From positions 2,232,001-2,296,000 of the forward strand of contig NZ_CP125854.1 of assembly GCF_030169785.1 (NCBI RefSeq): a stretch of DNA of 64,000 nt, in the 5' to 3' direction. A model generated the notes under the pieces. That model did no database searches, was not told the DNA's origin, and worked only from the letters and a program-made list of their open reading frames with translations. Both the position numbers and the translations under genes were made by a program. Origin of the DNA: Bdellovibrio sp. 22V (lineage in GTDB: Bacteria > Bdellovibrionota > Bdellovibrionia > Bdellovibrionales > Bdellovibrionaceae). Positions 44,846 to 52,228 of the stretch are shown here, in pieces (within the stretch, counting starts at the first letter, position 1; every line of letters starts with the position of its first letter).

Positions 44846-44888
44846 ACCGCTCCTTAGATTGCGTTCTTTAATATAAGCCAGGAGCGGT
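44846..44888 (-). promoter_or_regulatory. Inverted repeat covering a ribosome-binding site
   Basis: On the minus strand ACCGCTCCT and AGGAGCGGT are perfect 9-base arms with a 25-base loop. The 3' arm contains the AGGAG of the gene starting at 44838. The loop holds TATATT, a possible -10; if that promoter is used the 5' arm is not transcribed, so the hairpin matters only for longer transcripts. Confidence 0.4.
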
Positions 44889-44935
44889 GTTTTGGGGAAG
44901 ATTGAATCAAGGAACTTATGCTACTTGTCAAAAGA

Positions 44936-45199
44936 CTAGGATCTTGGATTCGCGCAGACGTCGATAATATCGAGGCCTTTATCCTCAGAGACTTTTCCAG
45001 GTCCTTTATAGAAATTAAAGCACTGTTGAGCCGCCATTTCATAGGCTTCTTCATAGCTTCCGGCTTGTTTCTTGATCTCGAGAGACTGCCCCGAGAGTTT
45101 GTATTTAAATGTGTACTCTTTGCTTCCCGCATCTTTGCTCACCCATGCGAAAGAGCTGCATGAGAAGGCCATCACTGCGATCATCATTAGTGTTTTCAT
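44936..45199 (-). CDS. Small secreted protein
   Basis: An 87-residue product with a signal peptide (MKTLMMIAVMAFSCSSFA) and a mature part of about 69 residues with two cysteines (AAQQCFNFY, IIDVCANP) that could form one disulfide. AAGGGGG precedes the ATG. No family is recognised. It is transcribed toward the 68-residue gene and could share its transcript. Confidence 0.7.
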   Translation of the reverse strand: MKTLMMIAVMAFSCSSFAWVSKDAGSKEYTFKYKLSGQSLEIKKQAGSYEEAYEMAAQQCFNFYKGPGKVSEDKGLDIIDVCANPRS

Positions 45200-45273
45200 A
45201 AGTTCCCCCTTGTTCAGGTTTCAATCTTTGTTTTTTAAGAGGAGCAAGGGGCAGGCCAACCTCCCTCAACTGG

Positions 45274-45356
45274 GACCCTCGCCCGCGCTTGTAACTACTG
45301 GAAATAACGAGGGAAAACAGTCTCAAATTGGGTCAACTCTAGAGCGGGGCGAGGGT
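45274..45356. repeat. Long-range inverted repeat between divergent small genes
   Basis: ACCCTCGCC (45274-45282) and GGCGAGGGT (45348-45356) are perfect arms 65 bases apart in the 244-base gap between two divergent secreted-protein genes; a related CGAGGG lies at 45309-45314. It may be a paired operator or a structured non-coding RNA; nothing else was recognised in this gap. Confidence 0.35.
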
Positions 45357-45443
45357 GCCGGGAAGTGACAGCTCCGGGAATGCGGTTGAATATGTTTTAG
45401 ACAGTGGCTAAGCTCGAAAATGAACTCAACAAGGACGTTTTAA

Positions 45444-45917
45444 ATGAGATTAATTCTACTTACACTCTTGGCTCTTTTTTCTGTTTCGCAAGCTCAAGCG
45501 ATCACTCGCGGCCAGTTCACAGGAATGCAGTTTATGGTGAATATCGCCTCTGTCGCCTATGATGGCTCAAACGACAGCTCTCCGCAGATTCTTTTTGATG
45601 CTATGGACCGCCCTGAGCAGGATTCCATGCTCGGTAGAGGTAAAACTCTGGAGGCTCCACAAAAGGTTTTGAATTTCATTTGTGCGCGTAAAGGTGAGAA
45701 CAATTACCAATGTTCCATTTACATACATCAGTCCTCATTCGGGCGTATTGCTCCGGGGAAAGCGCGTTTTGACGTGCGTGGAGAGCAGGCCAAGGCGCTT
45801 TTTGAGCAGTTCCATTCGCAAAATGGCCGCTTCACGTTCCGTGACGAAGCCAACACTTTTGGTATTGAGGCCACGCCCGAGCGCTTCGTGATGGTATATG
45901 AAGCAGATGGCATATAA
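45444..45917 (+). CDS. Secreted protein of unknown function
   Basis: A 157-residue product with a signal peptide ending SQAQA. The mature part has two cysteines (FICARKGENNYQCSIYI) spaced for a beta-hairpin disulfide and a compact mixed composition. AAGGA precedes the ATG at 45444. I recognise no family. It is followed by the hairpin that leads the next gene. Confidence 0.68.
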   Translation: MRLILLTLLALFSVSQAQAITRGQFTGMQFMVNIASVAYDGSNDSSPQILFDAMDRPEQDSMLGRGKTLEAPQKVLNFICARKGENNYQCSIYIHQSSFGRIAPGKARFDVRGEQAKALFEQFHSQNGRFTFRDEANTFGIEATPERFVMVYEADGI

Positions 45918-45962
45918 ATAATATTCAAAAGCACCTGAATAGACCGGATGTTTGTGCTATAG

Positions 45963-45987
45963 AAGCCCTCGAAGCGAGGGCTTTTTT
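45963..45987 (+). terminator. Intrinsic terminator that also holds the next gene's RBS
   Basis: AAGCCCTCG-AAG-CGAGGGCTT is a perfect 9-bp stem followed by a run of T ending right before the ATG at 45988. It is a textbook Rho-independent terminator for the gene ending at 45917, yet its 3' arm contains GAGGG seven bases from the next start codon. It may attenuate or translationally gate the App1-like operon. Confidence 0.75.
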
Positions 45988-46791
45988 ATGAAAAACGGTA
46001 TCGCATTATTTCTGTTTCTTTGGTCTCTGGGAGCGTCGGCGCAGACTCTTTTTGTGAGTGATGTGGATGACACGATCAAGCTTGCCAATGTGAAGGATCT
46101 GGCCGAAGCGGCTCGTTATGCCTTTGATGATGAAAGCCGCTTCATGGGTATGAGCGAGCTCTATCATCTTCTGAAGCGCGACCAGCCTGATATTCATGTC
46201 GTGTATCTTTCAAAAGCTCCTGAGTGGTTCATGGGCGGCACGCACCGTCGCTTCTTAAAAAACGGGAACTTTCCTGAAGGCCGCTATATTCCGCGCACGA
46301 ATTACGATAGCGACGTTCATAAATTAAAAACCCTGCGCGGTCTTATCGCCGAAATCAAACCACAAAAAGTCATTCTTATCGGCGATAACGGCGAGCAGGA
46401 CGCTGATATTTACAAGGCCATCGCCGATGAAAATCCCGGCGTCGAGTTTACGCAGTTTATTCGCATTGTATATTCCCGCAACTCTTTCGTAGAGTGGGGA
46501 GCCCGACTTCACGACGGTCAAGTTGGCTTTGTCACTCCTATTGAAGTAGCCTTGGATCTGGAAGAAAAGCGCTTTCTGACTTTTTCTTCTCTGCAAAGTT
46601 TGATGCACGAATTGGCTCCGAAAATTCTTATGCAGAAATCCCACGGAGCGAAAGGGGAAGTGGCATTCCCTTATTTTATGAACTGCCGTAACTTCGTTTG
46701 GAAGTGGGACGCAAGTCTTCCGCGTTTTGAAATTCTTGAGATGTTCAAAGCGCGTTTGGCAGATCGTTGTCAGCCGCAAAGTATTCTATGA
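45988..46791 (+). CDS. App1-like (DUF2183) exported phosphatase
   Basis: A 267-residue product with a signal peptide ending LGASAQ. FVSDVDDTIK is the HAD-like DxDDT motif, VVYLSKAPEWF and ILIGDNGEQD complete the catalytic core of the DUF2183/App1 phosphatidate phosphatase family. In yeast App1 removes phosphate from phosphatidate; substrate here is unknown, and export suggests an envelope or prey lipid. The ATG at 45988 begins the signal peptide; an in-frame start at 45952 is in the terminator stem region. Confidence 0.82.
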   Translation: MKNGIALFLFLWSLGASAQTLFVSDVDDTIKLANVKDLAEAARYAFDDESRFMGMSELYHLLKRDQPDIHVVYLSKAPEWFMGGTHRRFLKNGNFPEGRYIPRTNYDSDVHKLKTLRGLIAEIKPQKVILIGDNGEQDADIYKAIADENPGVEFTQFIRIVYSRNSFVEWGARLHDGQVGFVTPIEVALDLEEKRFLTFSSLQSLMHELAPKILMQKSHGAKGEVAFPYFMNCRNFVWKWDASLPRFEILEMFKARLADRCQPQSIL

Positions 46792-47600
46792 TTTTAAAGT
46801 ACCAGTTACCTCGTGTTTATGAAAATCTCCTTCCGCGAGAGATTCTTGATTTCTCTCCGGAAGAAAAGAAGGCGACTTGTGATACGTGCGCGATGTCTCG
46901 CCCACGACACAAAGGAAAAGTGCACTACCGCGAAGATTTGAAATGCTGCACGTTTCATCCGTTTCTTCCAAATTACATGGTGGGGGCTCTTTTCAACGAA
47001 ACGTCTTCAACCGAGGCGCACCGTATTTTTCGCGATAAAATTGAACGTCGCGAATACGCACTTCCCATTGGCATGGTCGCACCGGTTCGCTATCAAGTGG
47101 AGTTCAATCATCGTACAGAAAACGAATTCGGGCAGAGGGAAGATTGGCTCTGCCCTTACTACAATAAAGAAAAACAGAACTGCAATGTGTGGCGCAATCG
47201 CGGTGTCGTATGCACGACGTTTTTCTGTAAAAGCTCTTACGGCAAACCGGGATTGAAGTTCTGGGAAAAATTGAGCAGCTATCTTTGGTATGTGGAACTC
47301 GCACTGCTTGAAGAAGCGCTTGTGATGTTGGATTTCTCTCCGCGCCAAATCATGACGTTGTTGGATTATCACAACCGCTTTGAAGGAACCGCTGCGGAAA
47401 AGAAATCCTGGGTTCTGCCAGAGGCGAAAGCCAAAGAACTTTGGAATGGTTACTATGACGATCAAGAAGGTTTTTATAAAAAATGCTTCGATGTGATCGC
47501 GAATCTTGATAAAAAATCTTTTCACGAAATGCTTGGCGAACAAGGACAAGCTCTCGAGGAAGATATCTTCACCATCTTACCGAATCTGAAAGTGATTTAA
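46788..47600 (+). CDS. Eight-cysteine protein, possible Fe-S or zinc binder
   Basis: A 270-residue cytoplasmic protein. Cysteines at 31, 34, 53, 54, 122, 132, 142 and 147 make CDTC, KCC, CPYY and CNVWRNRGVVCTTFFC groups, somewhat like the Cys clusters of YkgJ-type proteins. Eight cysteines could hold two clusters. The ATGA overlap with the App1-like gene and a 3-base gap before sufE suggest one operon and support Fe-S binding. No catalytic function can be assigned. Confidence 0.7.
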   Translation: MILKYQLPRVYENLLPREILDFSPEEKKATCDTCAMSRPRHKGKVHYREDLKCCTFHPFLPNYMVGALFNETSSTEAHRIFRDKIERREYALPIGMVAPVRYQVEFNHRTENEFGQREDWLCPYYNKEKQNCNVWRNRGVVCTTFFCKSSYGKPGLKFWEKLSSYLWYVELALLEEALVMLDFSPRQIMTLLDYHNRFEGTAAEKKSWVLPEAKAKELWNGYYDDQEGFYKKCFDVIANLDKKSFHEMLGEQGQALEEDIFTILPNLKVI

Positions 47601-47603
47601 GAA

Positions 47604-48041
47604 ATGCTCAGCATCCAAGAAAGACAGAACAAAGTGATTCACGATTTCTCCGCTCTTGCACAGTGGGAAGATCGCTATAAAAAAATCATCGAGATGGGTA
47701 AAGCTCTTCCGGAAATGCCGGAAAATTTGAAGACAGAGCAGAACGCCGTGAAGGGTTGCCAGTCGCAAGTCTGGCTCTCTGCGAATCTCAATGACCAAGG
47801 TCAGATGCAGCTGCAAGGTGATAGCGACGCCCTCATCGTGAAGGGTCTTGTGGGTCTTCTTTTGTATGTGTATTCAGGTGCAACTCCGAATGAAATTCTC
47901 TCGACACCGCCAGAGTTTTTGAAAGCTTTGGGCTTCGAAGGAAACCTTTCTCCGAGCCGGGCCAACGGCTTGCATTCGATGCTTAAGCAAATCAAACTCT
48001 ACGCGACTGCCTTCGATTATCTTTTGAAAACAAAAAAATAG
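47604..48041 (+). CDS. SufE-family sulfur acceptor
   Basis: A 145-residue SufE-like protein. AVKGCQSQVWL contains the conserved sulfur-accepting cysteine; the N-terminal FSALAQWEDRYKKIIEMG and C-terminal SRANGLHSMLKQIK segments are typical. It takes persulfide sulfur from a desulfurase for Fe-S assembly. No sufBCDS genes are adjacent; the desulfurase at 22273 is the only one in the window. Confidence 0.9.
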   Translation: MLSIQERQNKVIHDFSALAQWEDRYKKIIEMGKALPEMPENLKTEQNAVKGCQSQVWLSANLNDQGQMQLQGDSDALIVKGLVGLLLYVYSGATPNEILSTPPEFLKALGFEGNLSPSRANGLHSMLKQIKLYATAFDYLLKTKK

Positions 48042-48075
48042 TTTGTTTTTCATTCACGATCCCCACAAACTTTTT
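48040..48075 (+). terminator. Probable terminator after sufE
   Basis: AGTTTGT (48040-48046) and ACAAACT (48065-48071) are perfect arms around an 18-base loop, preceded by A-run and followed by TTTT. The stem is AT-rich and modest. Confidence 0.4.
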
Positions 48076-48082
48076 ATGAGGG

Positions 48083-48103
48083 GAATGTTCAGGATGAACA
48101 TTC
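48083..48103 (+). promoter_or_regulatory. Perfect 21-bp palindrome before the secreted protease
   Basis: GAATGTTCA-GGA-TGAACATTC has perfect 9-base arms and ends two bases before the AGAGGGG ribosome-binding site of the protease gene. It could be a repressor operator or an mRNA hairpin. It does not match the published Bdellovibrio LexA box (TTAC-N3-GTAA). Confidence 0.5.
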
Positions 48104-48115
48104 AGAGGGGAAAAA

Positions 48116-48985
48116 GTGAAAAGGAATTCATTCGTAGCGGCCGTCAGTGTCGCAGTAGCAGCAACGTTTTCAGTTGGATTTGTTAACATCACACCCAAAG
48201 TTATTTACGGAGAAGACAATCGTCGCGACGTTTATGAAGTGCCTCGCGCCGACATTCGTGAAATCGCGGATTCGACAGTGGCATTGATCCCGACAAGAGA
48301 TCTTTCTACTCAAGCCGGCGGACTTGTGAAAATCAACTCGTCTCAATACGGTGTTGATATGAATCTTTGCTCTGACGAACCTTTCTTCGATCAACCGACG
48401 GCGGCAAACTGTTCAGGCTCACTTGTGGGTGATGATTTGATCGCAACGGCCGGTCACTGCGTAAGTAATTCTGATTGTTCAAAATACGCTTTCGTTTTCG
48501 GTTTCAAAATGAACAGCGCTAAATCCGGTCCCGAGACAGTTCCTGCAAGCGAAGTATACAACTGTAAAGAAATCGTCGCGCGTGAATTTACGGGCCAACA
48601 AGACTACGCTCTTGTGCGTTTGGATAGACCTGTGCGCGGTCACCGCATTTTGTCTTTGCAAAAAACGCCTGTGCAACCGGGTGATGCGATCTACGTTGTC
48701 GGTCACCCCTCAGGATTGCCGACGAAAGTAGCTGATGGCGCCAACGTGCGTGCTCAACAAAAAGGTTACTTCCAAACGAACTTGGACACTTATGGCGGTA
48801 ACTCCGGTTCTGCGGTTTTCAATGCCGAGACTCACGAAGTTGTAGGTATTCTTGTGCGTGGCGCTCAAGACTTCACTTACGACAGAGCAAGACAATGCAC
48901 AACAAGCAACAAATGCTCTAACGACGGTTGCCGCGGCGAAGATGTCACGAACATCTCTTACATCGTCGACGCTCTTAATAAGTAA
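48116..48985 (+). CDS. Secreted trypsin-like serine protease
   Basis: A 289-residue chymotrypsin-fold protease with an N-terminal export signal (VAAVSVAVAATFSVGF). The triad is readable: TAGHC (His), QDYALVRL (Asp), GGNSGSAV (Ser). The fold resembles glutamyl endopeptidase/V8-like S1B proteins; a disulfide-rich C-terminal tail (CTTSNKCSNDGC) follows. GTG start with AGAGGGG. Secreted proteases are numerous in predators and this may act on prey proteins, which is inference. Confidence 0.88.
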   Translation: MKRNSFVAAVSVAVAATFSVGFVNITPKVIYGEDNRRDVYEVPRADIREIADSTVALIPTRDLSTQAGGLVKINSSQYGVDMNLCSDEPFFDQPTAANCSGSLVGDDLIATAGHCVSNSDCSKYAFVFGFKMNSAKSGPETVPASEVYNCKEIVAREFTGQQDYALVRLDRPVRGHRILSLQKTPVQPGDAIYVVGHPSGLPTKVADGANVRAQQKGYFQTNLDTYGGNSGSAVFNAETHEVVGILVRGAQDFTYDRARQCTTSNKCSNDGCRGEDVTNISYIVDALNK

Positions 48986-49021
48986 TCCGCTTAAGTTTTA
49001 AAGTCTGAATCTACACCTAGT

Positions 49022-49049
49022 AAAAAAGGGAGCGTGAGCTCCCTTTTTT
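49022..49049. terminator. Bidirectional intrinsic terminator
   Basis: AAAAAAGGGAGC-GTGA-GCTCCCTTTTTT: a perfect 12-bp stem with a 4-base loop and T-runs in both directions. It ends the protease transcript and the converging secreted-protein gene, whose stop codon touches it. Confidence 0.85.
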
Positions 49050-49407
49050 ATTTTAACTCCGTGGATTCCTCAGGAACTTGCTCATTCTGATCGGGCATTT
49101 GTTGAATTGCTCCAGAGGCTGGACATTCTGTGCTGTGCGCTTCCGTATCGAGTTGGGCCATATCAGTCCACTCATCGGATTGAGGTCGAGCAGGTGGGCA
49201 CGCTAACAACGAAGGATTTTGCTGAACGCTTGCGGGATCTCTTCGCAGAGATTCATCTTCGCTCAGCATTTCTTCCCGCATTTCCTCACGCTCAACGAGG
49301 TTCTGAGCATCGTAAGGAGTCCCGTTAACCTGTTGGTTCGTTGTAGGGGAGCCATTTGTGAAATGAGGAATTACAAGGAGTGCAAGAGCTAGTAGAGCGA
49401 GTCTCAT
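49048..49407 (-). CDS. Small secreted acidic protein
   Basis: A 119-residue product with a signal peptide (MRLALLALALLVIPHFTNG) and a highly polar Glu/Gln/Pro-rich mature part with two cysteines (LLACPPARP, STECPASG). It is probably disordered. GGGAGG precedes the ATG. No family recognised. Stop codon lies in the bidirectional terminator. Confidence 0.6.
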   Translation of the reverse strand: MRLALLALALLVIPHFTNGSPTTNQQVNGTPYDAQNLVEREEMREEMLSEDESLRRDPASVQQNPSLLACPPARPQSDEWTDMAQLDTEAHSTECPASGAIQQMPDQNEQVPEESTELK

Positions 49408-49454
49408 AACTGCCTCCCTTGTAAGAGAGTTAATAACCCGAACTAGCCTTATTT

Positions 49455-49489
49455 TAACACATCCGCCTGACTTCAGAACGGATGTGTTA
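49455..49489 (-). terminator. Hairpin downstream of the YebC-family gene
   Basis: TAACACATCCG and CGGATGTGTTA are perfect 11-base arms with a 13-base loop, 20 bases past the stop of the minus-strand yebC gene. No clear T-run follows on that strand. Confidence 0.45.
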
Positions 49490-49509
49490 TTTAACGCTGG
49501 ACTATGTGA

Positions 49510-50208
49510 TTAAATCGTTGCGTGAACGCGATGAGTGTCGTCCATATCGTCGAGGTAGTTCAAAAATTCCTCAACTTCTTTTCTTTGCTCGTCACTCAGT
49601 TCTGTGATGTTTTTCGCTTTATAAGAAAGCTCACCCTTGGTGATTTTCCAACCACGTTTCGTGAGAGCTTCACGAACAGCATCAAGATCTTCCGCATTTG
49701 TGTAGAACTCGTAAGTTCCTTCATCCACGTAAACTTCGTTCGCCCCGGCTTCGATCGCTTCTTCATCTGGATCGAAAGTACCTTCTTTTGTGCCTTCAAT
49801 AAGGCCCACGCGATCAAACATCCATGCCACAGAACCGACCTCGCCCATATTGCCTTCATGCGATTTGAAAGCATGGCGCATGTCAGGGGCAGTTCTGTGT
49901 TTGTTGTCCGTTTGGCATTCAACGATCACGCCCACGCCATGCGGACCGTAACCTTCATAAGTGATCTCTTCGATAATTTTTCCGTCATCCAAAAGACCCG
50001 CGCCTTTTTTAATCGCGCGTTCGATCGTATCATTCGGGCAGGAAACTTTTTTGGCGGCATCGATAGCAAGGCGGAGACGAGCATTGGCTGCGGGATCAGG
50101 ACCACCGGCTTTCGCAGCGACTGCAATCTCGCGCGCAAGTTTTGTGAATATTTGACCCTTTTGTTGGGCCTTTTCTACTTTTCCGGCGTTTTTCCATGAT
50201 TTTCCCAT
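49510..50208 (-). CDS. yebC: YebC/PmpR-family protein
   Basis: A 232-residue member. MGKSWKNAGKVEKAQQKGQIFTKLAREI and GYGPHGVGVIVEC are the family hallmarks. YebC proteins have been described as DNA-binding regulators and more recently as translation factors for proline-rich stretches; which applies here is open. ATG at 50208 follows GGAGA; five extra in-frame codons exist upstream. Confidence 0.92.
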   Translation of the reverse strand: MGKSWKNAGKVEKAQQKGQIFTKLAREIAVAAKAGGPDPAANARLRLAIDAAKKVSCPNDTIERAIKKGAGLLDDGKIIEEITYEGYGPHGVGVIVECQTDNKHRTAPDMRHAFKSHEGNMGEVGSVAWMFDRVGLIEGTKEGTFDPDEEAIEAGANEVYVDEGTYEFYTNAEDLDAVREALTKRGWKITKGELSYKAKNITELSDEQRKEVEEFLNYLDDMDDTHRVHATI

Positions 50209-50309
50209 ATATCTCCATAGCACAGTGAAATTAATAAATGCTGCGCCACCGCTATTGCACCAAATGAGGAAATAATTGGCAAGAATAGGAGCGGGATGTA
50301 AAAGACCGT

Positions 50310-51092
50310 ATGTTCACTTTTTCAGTCCCGGATGTCTGGGAAAAGATCGAAAACATCGAAAAGTCCTGTGAGGCCGCTCTAAAACTGAGCACTCCTTGGG
50401 AGCTGGTTCCAGAAGAGCCCGCTCGCGATGTCCTCATTTTGCATCCCAAGCTCCACCCTCCGAAAAAAGGATTCTCCACCATCGAGGGGCAGGCGCGCAT
50501 GCTGCACGATTTGGCTAGCATTGAACTGCAAGCGATGGAGTTAGGGGTCAGAACGCTGGTTGAGTATCCCGATGCACCTCAAGGCTTTAAAGAAGAACTT
50601 CTGGCTGTGACGGTTTCCGAAGCCCAGCACTTGCGTATGTGTCTGGAGGGAATCGAGTCCTTAGGATTTAAGTGGGGAGACTGGCCGGTGCATGCGGCTT
50701 TATGGCGCGCGGTCGATAAGGAAGATTCTTTGTTGGATCGTATCTTGATCGTGCATCGTTATCTTGAGGGCAGTGGGCTTGATGCCGGCGACACTTTAAT
50801 CCGTCGCTTGGAAGGAACCGCTGGCAAACAAACGATTCAAAAAATCGTGAAACAAATCAACTTTGAAGAAATCGGTCACGTCGACTTCGGTTCGCGCTGG
50901 TATCGCCACATCTGCCGCGACGAAAAAATCGATCCCGCACAAGACTTCCCAGAGCGCATGAACTCTTTAAGAAGCCGTCTTCCCAAGCGCATCGAGCCGC
51001 TCAACCACGATCTTCGCAAAAAAGCCGGCTTCACCGACGAAGAAATCGCTTACTACGAAACCCTCCGTCAAGACTTCCTCATCCCCCGATAG
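50310..51092 (+). CDS. DUF455-family ferritin-like protein
   Basis: A 260-residue all-helical protein of the DUF455 family. Metal-ligand candidates are in HDLASIELQAMEL, VSEAQHLRM and FEEIGHVDFGSRWY, the Glu/His pattern of ferritin-like di-iron carboxylate proteins. Catalytic function is not established. It converges on the pseudouridine synthase gene; a short palindromic repeat lies right at its stop. Confidence 0.82.
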   Translation: MFTFSVPDVWEKIENIEKSCEAALKLSTPWELVPEEPARDVLILHPKLHPPKKGFSTIEGQARMLHDLASIELQAMELGVRTLVEYPDAPQGFKEELLAVTVSEAQHLRMCLEGIESLGFKWGDWPVHAALWRAVDKEDSLLDRILIVHRYLEGSGLDAGDTLIRRLEGTAGKQTIQKIVKQINFEEIGHVDFGSRWYRHICRDEKIDPAQDFPERMNSLRSRLPKRIEPLNHDLRKKAGFTDEEIAYYETLRQDFLIPR

Positions 51093-51105
51093 GGTGCCAG
51101 GCACC
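51093..51105. repeat. Dispersed palindromic repeat core, copy 4
   Basis: GGTGCC-A-GGCACC, perfect arms, in the 15-base gap between two converging genes. It has the core of the copies at 9352, 10835 and 53558 but lacks the A/T-run arms. Confidence 0.5.
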
Positions 51106-51107
51106 TG

Positions 51108-51842
51108 TTAGTCGAGGGATTCGCCGTCTTCGAGGAAGCGCCATTTTCCTTCGGGGAGGTCGCCCAGGCGGAGTTTGCCGATGCGCACGCGTTTAAGGCC
51201 AGTGACTTTGAGTCCTACGGCTTCGCACATGCGGCGGATTTGACGTTTTTTTCCTTCGCGCAGAACAAAGCGCAATTGGTCTTTATTCAGCCATTCGACT
51301 TTTGCGGGTTTTAAGGCTTTGCCGTCTAAAGATAAACCGTGATTAAGAAGTTTCAATTTCTCGTCAGGCAAAACGCCTTGCACGCGCACGATGTATTCTT
51401 TCTCGACTTTGGATTCTTCACCAATGATCTTCTTCGCGATACGGCCGTCTTGCGTGAAAAGCAAAAGACCTTGCGAGTCGATATCCAGGCGCCCCGCCAC
51501 GGCAAGACCTTGAAAATGTTCCTGGCGCAATTTCGTTTTCGAAGTGCCGAATTGATTTTCTGGAGTGATCAACTTAATCGCCGGCTGATAAGGAGGCTCG
51601 GGTTGCGCCGACACGTAACCAATAGGTTTGTTTAAAATAATTGTCGCCAAACGTTTTTGCTGTTTCAAGGCTTGCGCTTCGAGTGTGATCTTCACGTCCG
51701 GACTGACCTTGGTTCCCAATTGATCGACCTTCACGCCATTGACCAAGACCAAGCCTTTCGCGATGTACTCGTCAGCTTCACGGCGCGAGCAAATGCCTTT
51801 TTCAGCCATCAGTTTGGATAAACGTACTTTGTCTTCGCTCAT
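51108..51842 (-). CDS. rRNA pseudouridine synthase (RsuA/RluB/RluF family)
   Basis: A 244-residue enzyme: an S4 RNA-binding domain ([21 protein letters not shown]) followed by the catalytic domain with [10 protein letters not shown], the active-site Asp in [13 protein letters not shown], and [13 protein letters not shown]. It isomerises a specific uridine in rRNA, most likely in 23S RNA. RluF and RluB cannot be separated with confidence. The ATG overlaps the stop of the pterin synthase gene by 4 bases. Confidence 0.88.
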   Translation of the reverse strand: MSEDKVRLSKLMAEKGICSRREADEYIAKGLVLVNGVKVDQLGTKVSPDVKITLEAQALKQQKRLATIILNKPIGYVSAQPEPPYQPAIKLITPENQFGTSKTKLRQEHFQGLAVAGRLDIDSQGLLLFTQDGRIAKKIIGEESKVEKEYIVRVQGVLPDEKLKLLNHGLSLDGKALKPAKVEWLNKDQLRFVLREGKKRQIRRMCEAVGLKVTGLKRVRIGKLRLGDLPEGKWRFLEDGESLD

Positions 51843-52228
51843 AGGCGGATCTCCGTCCACAGATTGTCCATTTCATAGAGTCGGAGATAAGAAAGATCCT
51901 TCTCGGAAACATGGAGCTTAAATTTGTTCAAAAAATAGAGAGCGATATTTTCCGTCGTCGGAATTTGCTCTTTGAATTCGGGAATCACAAAGTTTAGATG
52001 TTCATGATCCAGAATGCTTGTCAGACGGTAAAGCAGTTCTTGGTAGCTTTCTTTTTTATCGGAAAGCTCTGCGGCAGCAACACGAAAACCGACCTCTAAT
52101 TTATAATTATGCCCGTGACCGTATTGCGTATAACAACGGCCAAAGGTTGCGAGATTTTTTTTCTCATCCCACTGCGGTTGAGAATAAAAATGCGCACTGC
52201 TAAAAGAACTCACCAAAGTCAGAATCAT
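51839..52228 (-). CDS. 6-pyruvoyl-tetrahydropterin synthase-like protein
   Basis: A 129-residue PTPS/QueD-superfamily protein. Zinc ligands are H13 (SSAHFYS), H38 and H40; the catalytic motif is C32-x5-HGH in [14 protein letters not shown]. QueD of E. coli has C-x3-HGH, while animal PTPS has C-x5-HGH in FGKC-N-rich context, so this one looks like the tetrahydrobiopterin-pathway type. It would turn dihydroneopterin triphosphate into 6-pyruvoyl-tetrahydropterin. The gene overlaps an SDR gene upstream and the pseudouridine synthase downstream, 4 bases each. A queuosine role is the alternative. Confidence 0.8.
   Translation of the reverse strand: MILTLVSSFSSAHFYSQPQWDEKKNLATFGRCYTQYGHGHNYKLEVGFRVAAAELSDKKESYQELLYRLTSILDHEHLNFVIPEFKEQIPTTENIALYFLNKFKLHVSEKDLSYLRLYEMDNLWTEIRL

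Noticed and set aside
46796-46812. AAAGTACCAGTTACCT as a fifth copy of the palindromic repeat
   Set aside because: It encodes the first residues of the eight-cysteine protein, lacks the symmetric arms, and may be chance.
48083-48103. Protease palindrome as an SOS (LexA) box
   Set aside because: The reported Bdellovibrio LexA site is TTAC-N3-GTAA; GAATGTTCA arms do not fit it.
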